A stretch of DNA of 33,910 nucleotides from a virus, in the IMG/VR virus record IMGVR_UViG_3300020477_000080, positions 1 to 33,910 of that record. One strand, given 5' to 3'. Under the pieces are notes generated by a model that searched no databases, was not told the DNA's origin, and saw only the letters and a list, made by a program, of their open reading frames with translations. The first letter of the stretch is position 1; each line of letters opens with the position of its first letter. Positions 27,176-32,944 of the stretch are shown piece after piece. The translations under genes and the position numbers were made by a program.

Positions 27176-27393
27176 TTAGAACAATCCTTATGTTCCTGAT
27201 GCTCGTAAGCAATGTCGGGTGTGCCGGTTTGGCATTTGATATGGATCCGTCACGAGGAGATTATGCCGTGACCTTCAGCGCCAAGGACTGCATAGACACC
27301 ACCAATGTGGTGGGTTCTTTTGTCTATGCAATTCCCTGGGCTGGACCGAAGGCTGTTGCTGTCTTCGGATGTCCTGCTGAAGTACGCCCTTAA
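27172..27393 (+). CDS. Small lipoprotein-like protein, candidate outer-membrane spanin
   Basis: A 73-aa protein with a hydrophobic leader MIRTILMFLMLVSNVGC and Cys17 at a possible lipoprotein cleavage site. The -1 Gly fits, but Asn at -3 is atypical, so lipidation is uncertain. Two more cysteines follow (KDC, FGC). Its position after the coiled-coil membrane protein and holin suggests an o-spanin. It is less Pro-rich than Rz1. The ATG overlaps the holin stop (ATGA). Its stop codon shares bases with the stop of the opposing endolysin gene (27390-27393). Confidence 0.6.
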   Translation: MIRTILMFLMLVSNVGCAGLAFDMDPSRGDYAVTFSAKDCIDTTNVVGSFVYAIPWAGPKAVAVFGCPAEVRP

Positions 27394-27794
27394 ATAGCAG
27401 AGAGCGGCTCTCCAACTCCGACCATCTGCACATGGAGTTGCTCCGGTGCATAGTCGGAACCGATATAGTATCGGTAACCCTCTCGTGTAATAGCATCACA
27501 CGCATCCTCTCGTCCTATGCGAGAGTCGAACATGATGTCTACAGCACATCCCCATCCAGCACCGAAGAGGTGACGTGATTCATCATGTCCCCCTACTTCC
27601 ATGTTCCGTTTGACAGTGCGGCATCCACCAGTGACAGAGCCACGGTGGGTCAAACAGACCTTCCAAACGAACCCAAGAAACCTTTCGATACGATCCCAAT
27701 CCATATCGGAAGGAGCGGGATACCAGAAGATACGTGCTTGGTCTGTCATACTCTTGATCGTATTACCAGGAGGCAGGCTTCCTCGGCTACTCAT
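27390..27794 (-). CDS. Endolysin, M15-family peptidase
   Basis: A 134-aa enzyme predicted to cut peptidoglycan stem peptides. It carries the zinc-site pattern of M15-type D-Ala-D-Ala peptidases and L-Ala-D-Glu endolysins: SRHLFGAGWGCAVDI supplies His75 and Asp86, and LHVQM supplies His121. The AGWGC insertion between the His and Asp is longer than the usual SxHxxGxAxD spacing. The start at 27794 has an AAGGAG ribosome-binding site and overlaps the preceding gene's stop by 8 nt. It has no signal peptide, so it needs the holin. Unusually, it is on the opposite strand from the other lysis genes. Confidence 0.8.
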   Translation of the reverse strand: MSSRGSLPPGNTIKSMTDQARIFWYPAPSDMDWDRIERFLGFVWKVCLTHRGSVTGGCRTVKRNMEVGGHDESRHLFGAGWGCAVDIMFDSRIGREDACDAITREGYRYYIGSDYAPEQLHVQMVGVGEPLSAI

Positions 27795-28143
27795 GGTAGT
27801 TCTCCTTGCCGGGAGAGGGTGAGGCAGTCGGATGAGACATCTCCGGGGGGGAATGCTCTTGTCCGCTGTCTTCCCTCTCCCCATTTGAATGGCGTATCCA
27901 GTTCAGCATTCCACGGAGAGAATCCATCTGTTCACCGTTGAGGGTCATTACAAGGATTTGTCCTTGGACATGGAAAGTAAATCGTTGTCGTCCTTCCACC
28001 CATTCTTCATTCTTGATTTCGAGTTCTCTTCCTGCTGCATGAAGTGTGACAAGCAGATTGTCAGTGACCTCACGTCCATCAATGAGGTTCCTCTCTTCGT
28101 AGGTCATGACTTGGATGGGACCTACACGTAGGTGCATCTTCAC
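27787..28143 (-). CDS. Unknown protein
   Basis: A 118-aa protein starting at a GTG (28143), with an AAGGA ribosome-binding site 8 nt upstream; the ATG two codons later is an alternative. It shows alternating beta-like stretches (LLVTLHAAGRELEIK, RQRFTFHVQGQILVMTL), a helix (MDSLRGMLNWIRHS) and a charged, Pro/Ser-rich tail. No domain recognised. It is immediately upstream of, and overlaps, the endolysin gene, so the two are translated together. Confidence 0.65.
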   Translation of the reverse strand: MKMHLRVGPIQVMTYEERNLIDGREVTDNLLVTLHAAGRELEIKNEEWVEGRQRFTFHVQGQILVMTLNGEQMDSLRGMLNWIRHSNGEREDSGQEHSPPEMSHPTASPSPGKENYHE

Positions 28144-28148
28144 AGTCT

Positions 28149-28538
28149 CTATCCTTTCTTATCAGAGTTCATTTGTTTGATGGCATCTTGTAATTGCTGC
28201 ATCCCTCGAGGGTCAGAGGTACGAGGCTCTTGAGGTAACTCACGACTCTTGAACTCAGGAGCCTTGGGCTTCACTCCCCCTCGTGGTTTCCAGCCTTCGA
28301 ACTTAGCACCTTGAACTACCCAGTTCTGAACCGTGGCATACCAGTTCACACGTTGGACTCCGTTCATTACGTGCCAGCGTAGGCACTCTTCCATCTTCCG
28401 TCTGATCTCAGGGATGTTCTTATAGTGGGGAGGTAGGTCACCAAGGTCTACCTTTTTCCGTACCCACTCTACAAGTTTCTTTCGTTCAGGTTTTTCTAGT
28501 GTTTCGGGAGCGTCAGTCAGTCCTTTCTTCTTCGGCAA
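28149..28538 (-). CDS. Unknown protein with replication-protein-like Trp motif
   Basis: A 129-aa basic protein. The segment MEECLRWHVMNGVQRVNWYA followed by TVQNWVVQGAKFEGW (Trp66 and Trp73) resembles the motif near the C-terminus of lambda-O-like and DnaD-like phage replication proteins (a helix, then dW, then nW). Paired with the upstream winged-helix gene, which it overlaps by 26 nt in another frame, the two may do the work of one replication initiator or helicase loader. It starts at TTG with an AAGGAG ribosome-binding site about 9 nt upstream. The similarity is short, so function is uncertain. Confidence 0.65.
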   Translation of the reverse strand: MPKKKGLTDAPETLEKPERKKLVEWVRKKVDLGDLPPHYKNIPEIRRKMEECLRWHVMNGVQRVNWYATVQNWVVQGAKFEGWKPRGGVKPKAPEFKSRELPQEPRTSDPRGMQQLQDAIKQMNSDKKG

Positions 28539-28833
28539 AGTCTAGTTCTCCTTGAATACGTCTGTTGATTCTCCATGTGGAAGCGTTTCGGTTTGTGATC
28601 CTACACTTCCGCGTTCCAGCCGGAACGATATAGCCTGCTCGTTCCATTTCAGACATTCGTTTCCAGGCCCCATCCGGAGCACCGTGATTAGCAATGAGTT
28701 CCCGTGCAGTAGGGGCTTCTGCATCCTTGACTAGTTCTGATTTGAACAGAGCCAAGAGCACTTTGAACTGGAGCTTGTTCAGTGTGCCGTCCCCGCGAAT
28801 TGCGTGGAAAGCATCAATTGAATTCTGTCGCAT
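28513..28833 (-). CDS. Winged helix-turn-helix DNA-binding protein
   Basis: A 106-aa protein. Residues 19-90 follow a winged-helix pattern: LQFKVLLALF helix, TARELIANHGAPDGAWKRMS with the recognition helix at about 52-66, MERAGYIVPAG hairpin, then RKCRITNRNASTWRI as the wing. Such domains occur in phage regulators and replication initiators. The ATG at 28833 has an AGGAGGAGAAC ribosome-binding site. A 14-bp hairpin lies immediately upstream of that site in the mRNA, which could control its translation. It is the first gene after the 480-bp structured region. Confidence 0.7.
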   Translation of the reverse strand: MRQNSIDAFHAIRGDGTLNKLQFKVLLALFKSELVKDAEAPTARELIANHGAPDGAWKRMSEMERAGYIVPAGTRKCRITNRNASTWRINRRIQGELDFAEEERTD

Positions 28834-28846
28834 GTTCTCCTCCTAA

Positions 28847-28909
28847 TACTCCACACACAGAGGCGCAATGATATTTGATAGGAGCATGAATGCCCCTGTG
28901 TGTGGAGTA
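28847..28909. repeat. 14-bp perfect inverted repeat (hairpin)
   Basis: TACTCCACACACAG at 28847-28860 pairs perfectly with CTGTGTGTGGAGTA at 28896-28909. Pairing continues inward after one mismatch (28862-28864 with 28892-28894). In the leftward RNA the stem ends a few bases before the AGGAGG ribosome-binding site of the winged-helix gene. No U-run follows, so it is not a standard terminator. Confidence 0.8.
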
Positions 28910-28917
28910 GAAACTTG

Positions 28918-28973
28918 GGAGGAGGGCAAGACAGTACAAGGTACCCGTCGGTACGATGTGCTTACCCTCCTCC
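28918..28973. repeat. Nested hairpin with 9-bp outer stem
   Basis: GGAGGAGGG (28918-28926) pairs with CCCTCCTCC (28965-28973). After one mismatch AAG pairs with CTT. Inside, GTACC and GGTAC (28941-28954) close a CGTC tetraloop. It begins 8 nt after the previous hairpin. Confidence 0.7.
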
Positions 28974-28976
28974 GTT

Positions 28977-29070
28977 GGAGGTCCTCTCTAGTCTTACAAG
29001 AGAAACCTTCCGTCGGATCTAGGTAGCTAAGCTAGACCCCCCAGGAGGAGCGCCGATTAAGGGTGGCTCC
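28977..29070. repeat. Three consecutive smaller hairpins
   Basis: 28977-29011: GGAGGT pairs with ACCTTCC (one bulge), with TCTCT and AGAGA stacked inside around a 9-nt loop. 29015-29038: TCTAG and CTAGA around a 9-nt loop, with GG/CC outside a bulge. 29047-29070: GGAGC and GCTCC with further inner pairs. Each alone is modest; the tight succession is the notable point. Confidence 0.5.
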
Positions 29071-29220
29071 CCGTGGGTTCTCTCAATCTTGACCGTCAGG
29101 AACGGGAGGGCAGTGTCACATGAGAGGCTAGCAATCAATGGAGTGACTGATGCACCGTATGTTACCGGTCTGATTGAGAAGAAATGGTGGCGGCTCAGGA
29201 TCCTTGAGACTTATGCGAAA

Positions 29221-29290
29221 CCATACTTGGAACAAGGATCCCGTTGGGACAAGGGTAGCCGCCAGTACCCCCAGAAGGACCCAAGTATGG
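29221..29290. repeat. 10-bp inverted repeat enclosing two hairpins
   Basis: CCATACTTGG (29221-29230) pairs perfectly with CCAAGTATGG (29281-29290). Inside are TCCC/GGGA around GTT (29239-29249) and GGGTA/TACCC around 8 nt (29253-29270), giving a possible three-way junction. It lies just downstream of the Rad52-family gene in the leftward transcript. No U-run follows. Confidence 0.6.
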
Positions 29291-29316
29291 CCTCCTACAG
29301 TGTAGTCTGGTGTGAG

Positions 29317-30153
29317 CTACCCGTCGAACTGGTAGATCTTCTCTTCGAACATCTCGAATTCGTTCTTTGCGATGTGTTCTTGTGCGTGAGCTACAAACTC
29401 AGGCATCCTTCCGCGTCCAGGCACCACAGGTTTTCCCAAATCTTTACAAACAGACTGAAAGACTTGGAAGCCATGGACTTTGTACTCCTCTCCATGTGTA
29501 CGACACACAGCGAGAAGTCTTCTTGCCTGTGATTCAGTAATCCCATCACCGTTAGTCTTCGGTGCGGGTGTCGATTGTTCTTGAGATGGTACTTCGAACT
29601 CACTCGGTGCAGATTCTTCTTGGTTGTAGAGATCCGGAGGTTCAATGTCTGAGTCAATCTGCATTGACTCTTCCTTAGCACCGAGGAGTTTCGCCAAACG
29701 TGCACGTTCTTTAGGTGAGATTACTGAGCTCCTTCCTCTTGTCTCTACTTCAACCCAAGGAGTTTCGAGTGCGTAGAGGTAGCGACCAATGCCCCACTTC
29801 ACAGCGGCGCGTTTGAATGCGTCACTGTGTCGGCCTTTGTCAGCCTCGACCTTGGTGCTACCTGCTGCGTCCTGCTTGTGGACCCAAGTCTCTTTGATGG
29901 GACACCAGATGCTAATGGTTGCAACACAGACAGGACCGTTGTCTTGTTGCGAGGAGGTCCAGTTACCTGCACCTACTACATCATCCAGTCTCTCCATTAC
30001 GTCGCGAGCGTCGATGTAGGCTAGTGCCATTCCGCGTGTCTTGTCCTTGTTCAAGCTCTGTACTCTCCATCTCACCCGGTTCGGGGGAAATGCCTGGAGC
30101 AATGATTCGGAAATCTGGTCCCAGTAGTTCTTCAAGTTGTCTGAGTTCGGCAA
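29317..30153 (-). CDS. Rad52/Rad22-family single-strand annealing protein
   Basis: A 278-aa recombination protein predicted to anneal complementary single strands. The Rad52-like core runs from about residue 17 to 135: AFPPNRVRWRVQS, then AYIDARDVMERLDDVVGAGN, GNWTSSQQD, and KGRHSDAFKRAAVKWGIGRY followed by LYALETPWV. These are the signature positions of the family. The C-terminal half is an acidic, Ser/Pro/Gln-rich linker and a small helical end. It begins at TTG with an AAGGAAG ribosome-binding site 7 nt upstream; no ATG occurs before residue 42. The first 173 nt overlap the upstream small gene in another frame. Confidence 0.9.
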   Translation of the reverse strand: MPNSDNLKNYWDQISESLLQAFPPNRVRWRVQSLNKDKTRGMALAYIDARDVMERLDDVVGAGNWTSSQQDNGPVCVATISIWCPIKETWVHKQDAAGSTKVEADKGRHSDAFKRAAVKWGIGRYLYALETPWVEVETRGRSSVISPKERARLAKLLGAKEESMQIDSDIEPPDLYNQEESAPSEFEVPSQEQSTPAPKTNGDGITESQARRLLAVCRTHGEEYKVHGFQVFQSVCKDLGKPVVPGRGRMPEFVAHAQEHIAKNEFEMFEEKIYQFDG

Positions 30154-30289
30154 GTTCTCTCTTCCTTCTTATCTCTCGTCGCTTATGGTTGGCTTTCATT
30201 GTTCGATTGATGGCATGTTGCATGACAGGACGAGTGACATCACGCAATATCACACCAACAACAGTTCTCAGAATAAATCTGAGCCACAT
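29981..30289 (-). CDS. Small basic protein overlapping annealing-protein gene
   Basis: A 102-aa protein from an ATG at 30289 with an AAGGAGAACCTCC ribosome-binding region. The N-terminus MWLRFILRTVVGVILRD is hydrophobic or amphipathic, followed by a very basic helix (TMKANHKRREIRRKRELAEL) and LLGPDFRIIAPGISPEPG. From residue 46 it is read from DNA that also encodes the start of the annealing protein. The same frame is open further upstream, but that part is antisense to the nuclease gene and has poor composition. Function unknown; a membrane-associated basic protein is possible. Confidence 0.6.
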   Translation of the reverse strand: MWLRFILRTVVGVILRDVTRPVMQHAINRTMKANHKRREIRRKRELAELRQLEELLGPDFRIIAPGISPEPGEMESTELEQGQDTRNGTSLHRRSRRNGETG

Positions 30290-30302
30290 GGAGGTTCTCC
30301 TT
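30290..30302. promoter_or_regulatory. 13-bp spacer holding two opposed ribosome-binding sites
   Basis: Between the leftward ATG (30289-30287) and the rightward ATG (30303-30305) lies GGAGGTTCTCCTT. GGAGG serves the rightward nuclease gene 8 nt downstream, and the complement of CTCCTT (AAGGAG) serves the leftward gene. There is no room for a promoter, so both transcripts must start inside the opposing genes and overlap. Confidence 0.7.
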
Positions 30303-30761
30303 ATGAACAGTAGACAGAAGGGAGCTCGAGGTGAACGCGAACTCGCTAAGGTACTGACTTCGTTAGGGTTTCCAGCACGTAGAGGGGTACAATACAGTGG
30401 TTTGGAGGGGAAGGATGTGGTGGCCCCGTCGTTACATGGTCTGCACATAGAGTGCAAACGGGTACAACGTCTCAACCTGGATGCTGCAATGCAACAGTCA
30501 GTTCGAGACGCAAGACATGGGGAGGTACCCGTGGTCATGCACAGACGGGACCACCACGAATGGATGGTTACCGTTCATCTGGATCAGATGATTCTGTTCG
30601 CTCAACTTCTTCTTCAAGGGCAAGAAACCAGTCATCATCCTTCGGAAACTGTTGAAGAGCTAGCAACAGATCAGAGTGTACCTCTTCAGGAAGCATCATC
30701 AACAGATCATAAATCCGTTCAGGACCAAAGCTCTCCCGAAGAACGTCAACCACAATCTTGA
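30303..30761 (+). CDS. Holliday-junction-resolvase-like PD-(D/E)XK nuclease
   Basis: A 152-aa protein with the archaeal-Hjc or phage resolvase-like nuclease pattern: RQKGARGERELAKVLTSLGF (Glu11 or Glu13), GLEGKDVVAP (Asp38), LHIECKRVQ (Glu50-x-Lys52), then AAMQQSVRDARHGEVPVVMH and HEWMVTV. It probably resolves branched recombination or replication DNA before packaging. The catalytic core ends by about residue 105; the rest is a Gln/Ser/Glu tail. It is the only rightward gene inside the leftward arm. Its last 194 nt are antisense to the 3' end of the neighbouring leftward gene. Confidence 0.85.
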   Translation: MNSRQKGARGERELAKVLTSLGFPARRGVQYSGLEGKDVVAPSLHGLHIECKRVQRLNLDAAMQQSVRDARHGEVPVVMHRRDHHEWMVTVHLDQMILFAQLLLQGQETSHHPSETVEELATDQSVPLQEASSTDHKSVQDQSSPEERQPQS

Positions 30762-30930
30762 GTTGATCTTCTGGGTCCAGCTTGAGTACTGCGTTGCTTG
30801 CTCTTTTCAGTTGGCTGTGTCGTTTCGTTTCAGTTTCGTCCACGACTAGACCAGATCTTTCTAATTGTGGGATGATTGAGTGCGATGTTTGTTCCTTCTC
30901 CCAGTAGTTTAGAGAAGCGTCTCTTTTCAT
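30568..30930 (-). CDS. Unknown protein, 3' end antisense to nuclease gene
   Basis: A 120-aa, charged, helical protein; LDPEDQLKIVVDVLRESFGP and IYDLLMMLPEEVHSDLLLAL are well-formed amphipathic helices, followed by an acidic end. No family recognised. The start is uncertain: ATG at 30930 is proposed, while a GTG at 30963 or ATG at 30951 would add up to 11 residues, and none has a clear ribosome-binding site, suggesting coupling to the upstream gene, which it overlaps by about 100 nt. Its 3' third lies opposite the nuclease tail. Confidence 0.6.
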   Translation of the reverse strand: MKRDASLNYWEKEQTSHSIIPQLERSGLVVDETETKRHSQLKRASNAVLKLDPEDQLKIVVDVLRESFGPERIYDLLMMLPEEVHSDLLLALQQFPKDDDWFLALEEEVERTESSDPDER

Positions 30931-32044
30931 CGTCGCCGCTGCCGAAGCCATTGCGATTGGCACGCTTGCGTTGGTGGTCAGTTGTAGATGCCATGAGTTC
31001 TCGTGCTTCTCGCATCATTCCGTCTACCACTGTGCGTCTGCGGCGAGCTTGGATCAGTTGAGCAAGTTCTTCTTCTTCGGCTTTCGACCCGTATCCAAAG
31101 TCCAGGTATTCAGTGATCGCACTCAGACAATCCAATCCTGTTTGCCCATCGTTCCCTGTTCCGTCAAGGAAGAGAGACTCAAGCAAGTCGAGTTTCCTCT
31201 CGTAACGTGCACGTGTAGAAGCAGCCCGAGGTTTCTTGCTGTTGTATAGGGCAGTACGCTTCTCTTCCAGTGAATGCAATACATCGGTGGCTTTCAAAAG
31301 AAAGGCAGAGAAGTAATTGGAAGCTGTCATGAGACTCATCTCAAGGTGTTCAAGTTGAGTAAAGAAGAGTCTCTGGTATTCCATTTGTTTCAGGTCTGAA
31401 AACTTCCTGTCTTCTAGTCGTGCGATGATCTGTGCTGCATTGCGTGTATGCCGACGGTAGTTCATCAACCCGTTAGCCTTGAGTCCAGGGAACTGGTTGG
31501 TACAAACTAGGTCTTGGGTGAGTACCGAGTCCCAGTATGCAGTGACTCCATCGACTCCAGTTCGGATACATCTCTTCGCCTCGAAGACTCTGTTATCACG
31601 TCCGTGTCTTTCAATCGTGAAGTCCAAGGATGGGATACTAAATTGGAATATCCCTCGAGTGCCATTGTTCACAGTGCCAGCACAGTCAGGTTTAATGTAT
31701 CCCTGTCTGACCTGCTCCCATACGTTGTCGTAGGTAGCTTGCCACTGCATGATGCCGAAGTCTTTCCCAACGATGGGACCCAGGAATTCTCCAGTGTCCT
31801 CGTTACGGATGGCCTTGTAGTTCTTGAGCTCAGGCTTACCAGTCAGGTGCTCAAGATTTACAGCGCCCAGTTCGAAGTTCATACCTGAAATCTCGGCAGC
31901 TTCTTCTGGACTCTTAGCATCTGAGATATCCCAGAGTGCTCCACCCCAAGGGATGCGTGCTCGAGCTACCTCGGTGCGCTCAGCTTCGATAGTTTGTCCT
32001 ACTTCTTCCAGTCGTTCCGGTTCAATCCTGTCGTTCCAACCCAT
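30830..32044 (-). CDS. DUF932 family phage/plasmid-like protein
   Basis: A 404-aa protein of the DUF932 (phage/plasmid-like, TIGR03299) type, found beside recombination and replication genes of phages and plasmids; biochemical role is not established. Visible family marks: KAIRNEDTGEFLGPIVGKDF (77-96), the FDFTI-like strand DFTIERHG, FEAKRCIRTGVDGVTAY, and DSVLTQDLVCTNQF (172-185). A long helical, basic C-terminal region follows. The ATG at 32044 is chosen because AGGAGG stands 6 nt upstream; the frame is open further but crosses the hairpins at 32081-32149. Confidence 0.82.
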   Translation of the reverse strand: MGWNDRIEPERLEEVGQTIEAERTEVARARIPWGGALWDISDAKSPEEAAEISGMNFELGAVNLEHLTGKPELKNYKAIRNEDTGEFLGPIVGKDFGIMQWQATYDNVWEQVRQGYIKPDCAGTVNNGTRGIFQFSIPSLDFTIERHGRDNRVFEAKRCIRTGVDGVTAYWDSVLTQDLVCTNQFPGLKANGLMNYRRHTRNAAQIIARLEDRKFSDLKQMEYQRLFFTQLEHLEMSLMTASNYFSAFLLKATDVLHSLEEKRTALYNSKKPRAASTRARYERKLDLLESLFLDGTGNDGQTGLDCLSAITEYLDFGYGSKAEEEELAQLIQARRRRTVVDGMMREARELMASTTDHQRKRANRNGFGSGDDEKRRFSKLLGEGTNIALNHPTIRKIWSSRGRN

Positions 32045-32173
32045 GTCGATCCTCCTAGTTGTCTGTTTATTTGTATGGGTGAGAGGTCCACCAACACCCC
32101 GATATCCCAACAGTAGAATTGATGGACCTCTCTGTGGGTACATCCCACAAACCCATCACCCACAAAACCAGTA
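32045..32173. promoter_or_regulatory. Leader of DUF932 gene with two hairpins
   Basis: A 129-nt gap. GAGAGGTCCA (32081-32090) pairs perfectly with TGGACCTCTC (32123-32132) around a 32-nt loop. Immediately next, TGTGGG (32133-32138) pairs with CCCACA (32144-32149) around a 5-nt loop. In the leftward mRNA the hairpins end about 37 nt before the DUF932 start. No obvious sigma70 promoter and no U-run is seen. Confidence 0.55.
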
Positions 32174-32596
32174 TCAGTCTTCGCCTGGTAGGTCTTTCAT
32201 TTTCTCCATGAGTTCACCTCCAGGTAAGCCTTGTCTCCAGAGATTGTATTCGTGCTCCCACTTCCAAGGCTTGTGAAGTAGAGAGATTATATTGCTCGTA
32301 TCGAACTGAAGCTCATCGACTAGGTACTCGATGAAGCGAGGGAAGTACTCGGTATCCGACCAGAACTCATCATCTCCATAGATGTCTCTTGTCTGAGCGA
32401 TAAAGTCCGATTGCTTTTGCAAGCGGATACCTTCGGTGACTCCCCAGTAAAGAGCAAAGTAGAAGGGTTCTCGTAAGGCATCGAAGGAACCATCTATATC
32501 CATGTAGTTGAGGAGTGGGTATTTCTTGAGCAGGTCATAATTGAACTGATCTTCTTTGGTCTTTAGGATCCGTTGGTATCCAAACTCTTCGAACAT
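32174..32596 (-). CDS. Unknown acidic protein
   Basis: A 140-aa acidic protein rich in aromatic residues (Phe, Tyr, Trp), for example EPFYFALYWGVTEGIRLQKQ and KPWKWEHEYNLWRQGLPGGE. No domain, membrane segment or catalytic motif recognised. The ATG at 32596 has a clear AGGAGG ribosome-binding site. It sits 9 nt after the upstream stop, within the leftward operon. A small host-takeover protein is possible from location, but the sequence does not show it. Confidence 0.7.
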   Translation of the reverse strand: MFEEFGYQRILKTKEDQFNYDLLKKYPLLNYMDIDGSFDALREPFYFALYWGVTEGIRLQKQSDFIAQTRDIYGDDEFWSDTEYFPRFIEYLVDELQFDTSNIISLLHKPWKWEHEYNLWRQGLPGGELMEKMKDLPGED

Positions 32597-32605
32597 GTCG
32601 TCCTC

Positions 32606-32944
32606 CTAGAACGGGTCGTCCATCTTGTGTTTAAGTGAGCGTTCGATTGCTGCCTCAGCATGTCTCACTTCTGTCTCTAGTTCTTTGGCGATGTCGGTAT
32701 GTAACGCACTCGTAATGAGAGAAAGAGAATGAAGACGATGATTGAATTCTGTAAGGAACTTAGAACTCACAGCAGCAATCTGTAGATGGTATTCTTCCGT
32801 TGTATGTCGATATTGGTCGGGGTGATCGGCGAATAGTTTGAGTCCTGCTTTGTATTCATCAAGCAGCTCCATCAGTTTGAGTAGCTTAGCGACTACTACT
32901 TGAGAACGAGTGTCCAAGTCTGCGAGTTTAGTGATATCGGTCAA
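32606..32944 (-). CDS. Unknown helical protein
   Basis: A 112-aa, all-helical charged protein with likely coiled coils (VVAKLLKLMELLDEYKAGLK, DIAKELETEVRHAEAAIERS). No family recognised. The proposed start is TTG at 32944, preceded 7 nt upstream by AAGGGG; the frame extends to another TTG at 32995, which lacks a ribosome-binding site. It overlaps the upstream gene's end by 17 nt, indicating coupling. Confidence 0.6.
   Translation of the reverse strand: MTDITKLADLDTRSQVVVAKLLKLMELLDEYKAGLKLFADHPDQYRHTTEEYHLQIAAVSSKFLTEFNHRLHSLSLITSALHTDIAKELETEVRHAEAAIERSLKHKMDDPF

Larger units (their letters stand above)
28834..29316 (-). ncRNA. Non-coding, highly structured region; candidate RNA element
   Basis: These 483 bp hold no convincing gene on either strand but many inverted repeats in close succession: 28847-28909 (14-bp stem), 28918-28973, 28977-29011, 29015-29038, 29047-29070 and 29221-29290. 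The neighbouring genes on both sides run leftward, so the leftward transcript would contain this region. Function is unknown: a structured non-coding RNA, an mRNA leader for the winged-helix gene, RNase processing sites, or a replication origin are all possible. Strand of any RNA is inferred from the flanking genes. Confidence 0.45.

Noticed and set aside
28847-28909. Rho-independent terminator
   Set aside because: The stem is strong but has no U-run on either strand, and in leftward RNA it directly precedes a ribosome-binding site.
28918-28973. Possible tRNA in the structured region
   Set aside because: No T-arm motif, anticodon arm or acceptor geometry fits here or elsewhere in the gene-free stretches.
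29089-29532. 147-codon rightward open frame starting at TTG
   Set aside because: It lies over the hairpin region and antisense to the 3' end of the Rad52-family gene, lacks a clear ribosome-binding site, and its second half is the mirror of a real coding frame. The first half cannot be wholly excluded.
30290-30538. Upstream extension of the leftward frame that contains 29981-30289
   Set aside because: The extension is antisense to the nuclease core and Cys/Arg-rich, while a good ribosome-binding site marks the internal ATG at 30289.
32045-32143. Upstream extension of the DUF932 frame
   Set aside because: It would translate the two hairpins; the ATG at 32044 has a perfect ribosome-binding site and the family normally begins near there.
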